Source of the DNA: Desulfosporosinus youngiae DSM 17734
Lineage (GTDB): Bacteria; Bacillota; Desulfitobacteriia; Desulfitobacteriales; Desulfitobacteriaceae
Direction: 5' to 3'
DNA: 64,000 nucleotides
NCBI RefSeq assembly: GCF_000244895.1
Contig: NZ_CM001441.1
Location: 1,942,226-2,006,225 of the forward strand
A model generated the notes under the pieces. It did not search any database, was not told the origin of the DNA, and worked only from the letters and a program-made list of their open reading frames with translations. Of this stretch, positions 60,933 to 64,000 are shown in pieces (position 1 is the first letter of the stretch; each line of letters starts with the position of its first letter). The translations under genes and the position numbers were made by a program.

Positions 60933-61466
60933 ATGGAGGAGTTTAGTTCAAAAACGGAAAAAAATTTATGGGAAGCTTTTATAGGAGAATCTCAAGCCCG
61001 CAATAAGTATACCTACTTTGCATCCGTAGCCAAAAAAGAAGGGTATGAGCAAATTAGTTCATTTTTCTTGGAAACGGCTGAAAATGAGAAGGAACATGCT
61101 AAAATTTGGTTCAGAGAACTTGGCGGTATTTCAAATACTATTGAAAATATGAAAGCGGCGGCAGCCGGAGAAAACAGCGAATGGACTGAGATGTATCCGA
61201 GAATGGCTGCTGAAGCCCGGGAGGAAGGGTTAGAGCATATTGCCAAGTTATTTGAACACGTGGCAAAAATCGAAAAAGAACACGAGGAACGTTATAAGCA
61301 GCTTTTAGAGAACCTGGAAGAGGGCAAAGTCTTTAAAAAAGATGGCAAGGTTTATTGGAAATGCAGAAACTGCGGTCATATTCACGAGGGAAGAGAAGCA
61401 CCTGAGATATGTCCGGTCTGTGAACATCTCAGAGCATATTTTGAGGTTCGAGGAGAAAACTATTAG
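60933..61466 (+). CDS. rbr: Rubrerythrin
   Basis: A 177-residue protein. The four-helix diiron domain has EAFIGESQARNKY, ETAENEKEHAKIWF, EAREEGLEHIAKLF and EKEHEERYKQLL, carrying the conserved Glu and His ligands. The C-terminal rubredoxin-like domain has CRNCGHIHEG and CPVCEHLRAYF with four cysteines for iron. It reduces hydrogen peroxide in anaerobes. GGGAGG precedes the ATG. A terminator follows at once, so the gene is monocistronic. Confidence 0.95.
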   Translation: MEEFSSKTEKNLWEAFIGESQARNKYTYFASVAKKEGYEQISSFFLETAENEKEHAKIWFRELGGISNTIENMKAAAAGENSEWTEMYPRMAAEAREEGLEHIAKLFEHVAKIEKEHEERYKQLLENLEEGKVFKKDGKVYWKCRNCGHIHEGREAPEICPVCEHLRAYFEVRGENY

Positions 61467-61474
61467 GATGAGTG

Positions 61475-61499
61475 ACGCCCCTACAGGGGCGTTTTTTTA
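61475..61499 (+). terminator. Terminator of the rubrerythrin gene
   Basis: An 8-base stem (ACGCCCCT with AGGGGCGT) and a run of T. Confidence 0.85.
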
Positions 61500-61577
61500 T
61501 TTTTTAAACTATAAAGGTAATTTTCATTCTTAAGAAGAAATATTTATGGTGGAACAAATATTGCGGTAAAGAGAACT

Positions 61578-62432
61578 GTGAAGTTAGCTGCTCATAAGAA
61601 AAGAGGATGTCTAGTGTTGAGCAAAGTTGATGGGGATTCAATGGCACGTTGGTTGTTGTTTAAAGGAAATAAAATTCTCATTTCAGAAGATAAAGTGCTG
61701 GAATTTACGTTACCAGATATTGATTTTTATAAATTAAGCAAGAAGCTGGTCCGTAGTCAATTCCTGGGCCAGGTGGAGGGGCGTTCTTATTATGCCGCGG
61801 AACTTACCCCGGAGATTGCTGCTCCGGAAACTATGGTATTTTGCGACTTGCGTCGTTTACTTGGCAAGATCCCGGATGCTTTGTTTTTCTTAGCAGGTAA
61901 AGCCTGTCAAATTTTACATTGGGATCGTACCCATCAGTACTGCAGCCGGTGCGGAGCCCGGACAGAAAATAAAATCGATGAAAGGGCTAAGCTTTGTCCA
62001 GCATGTGGGCTTGTAAACTATCCAAGGATTTCTCCGGCAATTATAGTGGCGATTACAAAAGACCGCAAACTATTATTAGCGAAGGGGAGTGGCTTTCAAG
62101 CCGACTTCTATAGCGTCTTGGCTGGGTTTGTAGAACCGGGGGAAACATTTGAAGAGTGTGTGCAAAGAGAAGTCAGAGAAGAAGTGGGCCTGGAAGTTGA
62201 GAATATTGGATATTTTGGCAGCCAGCCTTGGCCCTTCCCAGATTCTCTGATGGTTGGTTTTACAGCCGAATATGCCGGTGGGGACATAACTATTGATGAA
62301 AAGGAAATCTTGAATGCCGGATGGTTTGACGCCGATCAGCTTCCGCTGATACCTAGAACCGGAAGCATAGCCCGGAGCTTAATCGATTGGTTTATAGAAA
62401 GGGTGAAAAGTGAGGAGACAAGCTCTATATGA
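61578..62432 (+). CDS. nudC: NAD(+)/NADH pyrophosphatase NudC
   Basis: A 284-residue protein. A zinc ribbon has CSRCG and CPACG with a YPRISPAIIVAI start to the Nudix domain. The Nudix box is GFVEPGETFEECVQREVREE followed by VGLE. The NudC-specific SQPWPFPDSLMVGF comes after it. The enzyme hydrolyses NADH to NMNH and AMP and can remove NAD caps from RNA. The start at GTG 61578 is uncertain; GTG 61614 is an alternative with a nearby AGAGGA. Confidence 0.92.
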   Translation: MKLAAHKKRGCLVLSKVDGDSMARWLLFKGNKILISEDKVLEFTLPDIDFYKLSKKLVRSQFLGQVEGRSYYAAELTPEIAAPETMVFCDLRRLLGKIPDALFFLAGKACQILHWDRTHQYCSRCGARTENKIDERAKLCPACGLVNYPRISPAIIVAITKDRKLLLAKGSGFQADFYSVLAGFVEPGETFEECVQREVREEVGLEVENIGYFGSQPWPFPDSLMVGFTAEYAGGDITIDEKEILNAGWFDADQLPLIPRTGSIARSLIDWFIERVKSEETSSI

Positions 62433-62677
62433 TAAAAACAAGTAGGGGCTATACTCTCATACTATTGTTCATATAAACTTTATGGACAAAAATAAGGATC
62501 TTTTTTGATACCATTTGATAACCAGGCATTTGTCAATACAATGTGCTCCAATTGTTGTTGGGAATAAAGATCAGTCTATAGAAAAATTGTTCAGTACTTT
62601 TTCATTTATTTTAAACTTATGTGATAGAGCAAGATCAGACTACTAACTAGCGTCTAACAAGTTGAGGTGATTTTAAG
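62433..62677 (+). other. Intergenic stretch
   Basis: About 245 bases of AT-rich DNA with no clear gene or RNA. The GAGGTGA of the next gene lies at its end. Confidence 0.4.
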
Positions 62678-63472
62678 ATGAAGAAGTATTCTTGTTTGTT
62701 ATCATGCATAGTGGCTATAGGCTTAACCCTCTTGTCAGGATGCGAAAGCTCTAATGGAACCTTAACCGAAGGGACAAATAATACTGTAATCAAAACTGAT
62801 TCCGGTCAATCTTTTGAAACAACTGACTGGGAGACTACCGCCTATGAAATCGTCAACAACTTAGATGGTGTAACAATGAGAGTAAAGGAAGGGACCGAAT
62901 TTTCTACTGGCTTGACTTTAACCTTTGCGAATAGTTCAGACAAGCAGTGTATCTACGGGGATTATTTCTTACTGGAGAAGAAAGTCAACGAAAGATGGTA
63001 TCAGGTTCCAGCCATTATTGATAACTACGGATTTCATAGTATTGGTTATGATTTGGCTGCAGGTGGGAATGGGGAATGGAAAGTTGATTGGAGCTGGCTC
63101 TATGGGAAGCCGGATCATGGTGAATATCGCATAGTAAAGGATATATTGGATTTTCGAGGTACGGGAGATTATGAAAAATACTATTTGGCAGCGGAGTTTT
63201 CAGTTGATGAGCGGACGGAATTAGCTGACTTAGTCCCAATGGTAATGATTAAAGGGAAGCTATATTTAGATACCGGCAAAGAAAGTGATATCAAAGCAAG
63301 GTGCGGGGTCATGGATGGGAAAGTAACGTCAACAGTAGAGCCTTTTGAAAAACCTACTCAAGATAATCAATCTAATTTTGGCAGTGAGTATGGATACCAG
63401 TTTGTTGATGAACGTAGTATTGATATCTATATGAATGAAAAATGGATTAGATTTGAGCTTGGTAATATTTAG
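62678..63472 (+). CDS. Lipoprotein with Ig-like domain
   Basis: A 264-residue protein. A lipobox LLSGC follows a hydrophobic signal (LLSCIVAIGLTLLSGC). YGDYFLLEKKVNERWYQVP and WSWLYGKPDHGEYRIVKDIL resemble the bacterial Ig-like domain in which YG..F.LEK and YG.L..G.YRIVK are conserved. The rest is unrecognised. It is probably a surface-exposed lipoprotein. Ribosome site GAGGTGA. Confidence 0.7.
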   Translation: MKKYSCLLSCIVAIGLTLLSGCESSNGTLTEGTNNTVIKTDSGQSFETTDWETTAYEIVNNLDGVTMRVKEGTEFSTGLTLTFANSSDKQCIYGDYFLLEKKVNERWYQVPAIIDNYGFHSIGYDLAAGGNGEWKVDWSWLYGKPDHGEYRIVKDILDFRGTGDYEKYYLAAEFSVDERTELADLVPMVMIKGKLYLDTGKESDIKARCGVMDGKVTSTVEPFEKPTQDNQSNFGSEYGYQFVDERSIDIYMNEKWIRFELGNI

Positions 63473-63486
63473 GATTTGAAAGAGAC

Positions 63487-63719
63487 TAAAAGGGTCCATC
63501 GTTGATAAAAACCTTTTGATCAGAAGAATCAATATCACAGCGAATTATGTCGTTTATGAGCTAACCGTTCAAAAGACGGACAACTATGAACAGCTTGATC
63601 TCTTTACGGATTACGCAGCTGAACGGGCGAAAAAAGAGGATGATTGCTATCAAATAGCAAAGGTTAATAAAAAGAATCAAAAATATCAAATAGACTCAAA
63701 TAAAAGCCTGTGTCTATAA
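63487..63719 (+). pseudogene. Y-family DNA polymerase, C-terminal fragment
   Basis: The frame reads VDKNLLIRRINITANYVVYE and later QLDLFTDYAAERAKKED, ending in TAA. This is the little-finger end and the QLDLF beta-clamp-binding motif of UmuC/DinB-like polymerases of Firmicutes. The catalytic portion is missing and the preceding DNA is unrelated, so this is a relic. Confidence 0.7.
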
Positions 63720-63748
63720 GACTAAATTTGGACTATAATATTTAAAGA

Positions 63749-63779
63749 AAGGCAGACAGCAGATATAGCTGTCTGCCTT
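63749..63779. terminator. Terminator-like hairpin
   Basis: AAGGCAGACAGC and its complement enclose a 7-base loop after the polymerase fragment. The T-tract is weak. Confidence 0.6.
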
Positions 63780-64000
63780 CATGGTGGTTAAACAGCTATT
63801 TTACAGGATCTTTACGTAAATGCACCGAGGGTGGATAAGGTCACTTTTAAAAAAGATAGGCTTACCCACCGGCAACCTTGACAAGAAAAATTAACAAAAG
63901 TAAAAAGATAACAAGTATTGAACATCATTTAGCATGGCTTAATCTCAAAAGAAACAGGGGTAGAACTGTCATCACCATCTTATCCTTGTTCATGAGTATT
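63780..64000 (+). other. Right edge of window, no recognised feature
   Basis: I see nothing supportable in the last 220 bases. Confidence 0.4.

Noticed and set aside
1-64000. tRNA or rRNA genes
   Set aside because: No cloverleaf with GGTTC-like T-loop and CCA context, and no conserved rRNA segment, was recognised by eye on either strand. A covariance search would settle this.

Overview
The window reads as chromosomal DNA of an anaerobic, spore-forming low-to-mid GC Firmicute, most likely a Desulfitobacterium-type clostridium. The evidence is strong GGAGG ribosome sites with frequent TTG and GTG starts, Spo0E-like and Spo0A-C-like genes, DUF1659/DUF2922 small proteins, rubrerythrin, cobalamin and molybdenum-cofactor type riboswitches, and many relics of mobile DNA. 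The genus is an inference, because no ribosomal RNA or marker gene is present.

Layout. 0-4.7 kb: a COG3315-type methyltransferase and a pair of fused permease/ATPase ABC half-transporters. 5.2-11.2 kb: a visibly AT-rich island with a truncated PD-(D/E)XK-like ORF and a compact four-gene operon (zinc-hook ABC/SMC-like ATPase, small winged-helix-like middle protein, PD-(D/E)XK-like nuclease, amino-type DNA methyltransferase). This is the best candidate for an undescribed conflict or restriction system in the window. 11.2-23.4 kb: accessory patchwork with an IS66 fragment, a segmental duplication (tail of an ABC-F gene plus a DUF3784/PH membrane protein, with a third partial copy), an ABC-F ribosome-protection gene behind a leader peptide and attenuator, broken toxin-antitoxin and acetyltransferase genes, an alcohol dehydrogenase, and an IS605-group TnpB element sitting in a broken ASCH-domain gene.

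23.4-31 kb: a cobalamin riboswitch, flanked by 50-bp direct repeats, followed by a five-gene peptide/nickel-type ABC transporter and a convergent two-component system. 31-37.3 kb: a papain-like YiiX-type protein, a diguanylate cyclase, and a module of DUF2922, DUF1659, a perfect 48-bp palindrome, a DUF3102 coiled-coil protein and an XRE regulator. Decayed copies of parts of this module recur at about 13.2, 18.5, 34.5-35 and 48.3 kb, and the palindrome alone at 4.8 kb. 37.7-46 kb: a defence-like island with TcmP plus its three-Cys radical-SAM partner, an AAA+ ATPase plus frameshifted subtilase, an IS1182-like insertion and a DUF499 relic.

46-55 kb: a membrane protein, IS21 and XRE relics, a Spo0A-C-like gene, a dihydropyrimidinase, then a Moco-type riboswitch, a divergent MoeA and a FecCD-type ABC transporter that together suggest molybdate or tungstate uptake and cofactor use. 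55-64 kb: ordinary core-like genes (YafY/WYL regulator, MarR plus an MFS pump fused to CBS domains, VanZ, NTF2-like protein, rubrerythrin, NudC, a lipoprotein) and two further relics, one of them a GyrI-like gene interrupted only by an in-frame amber codon.
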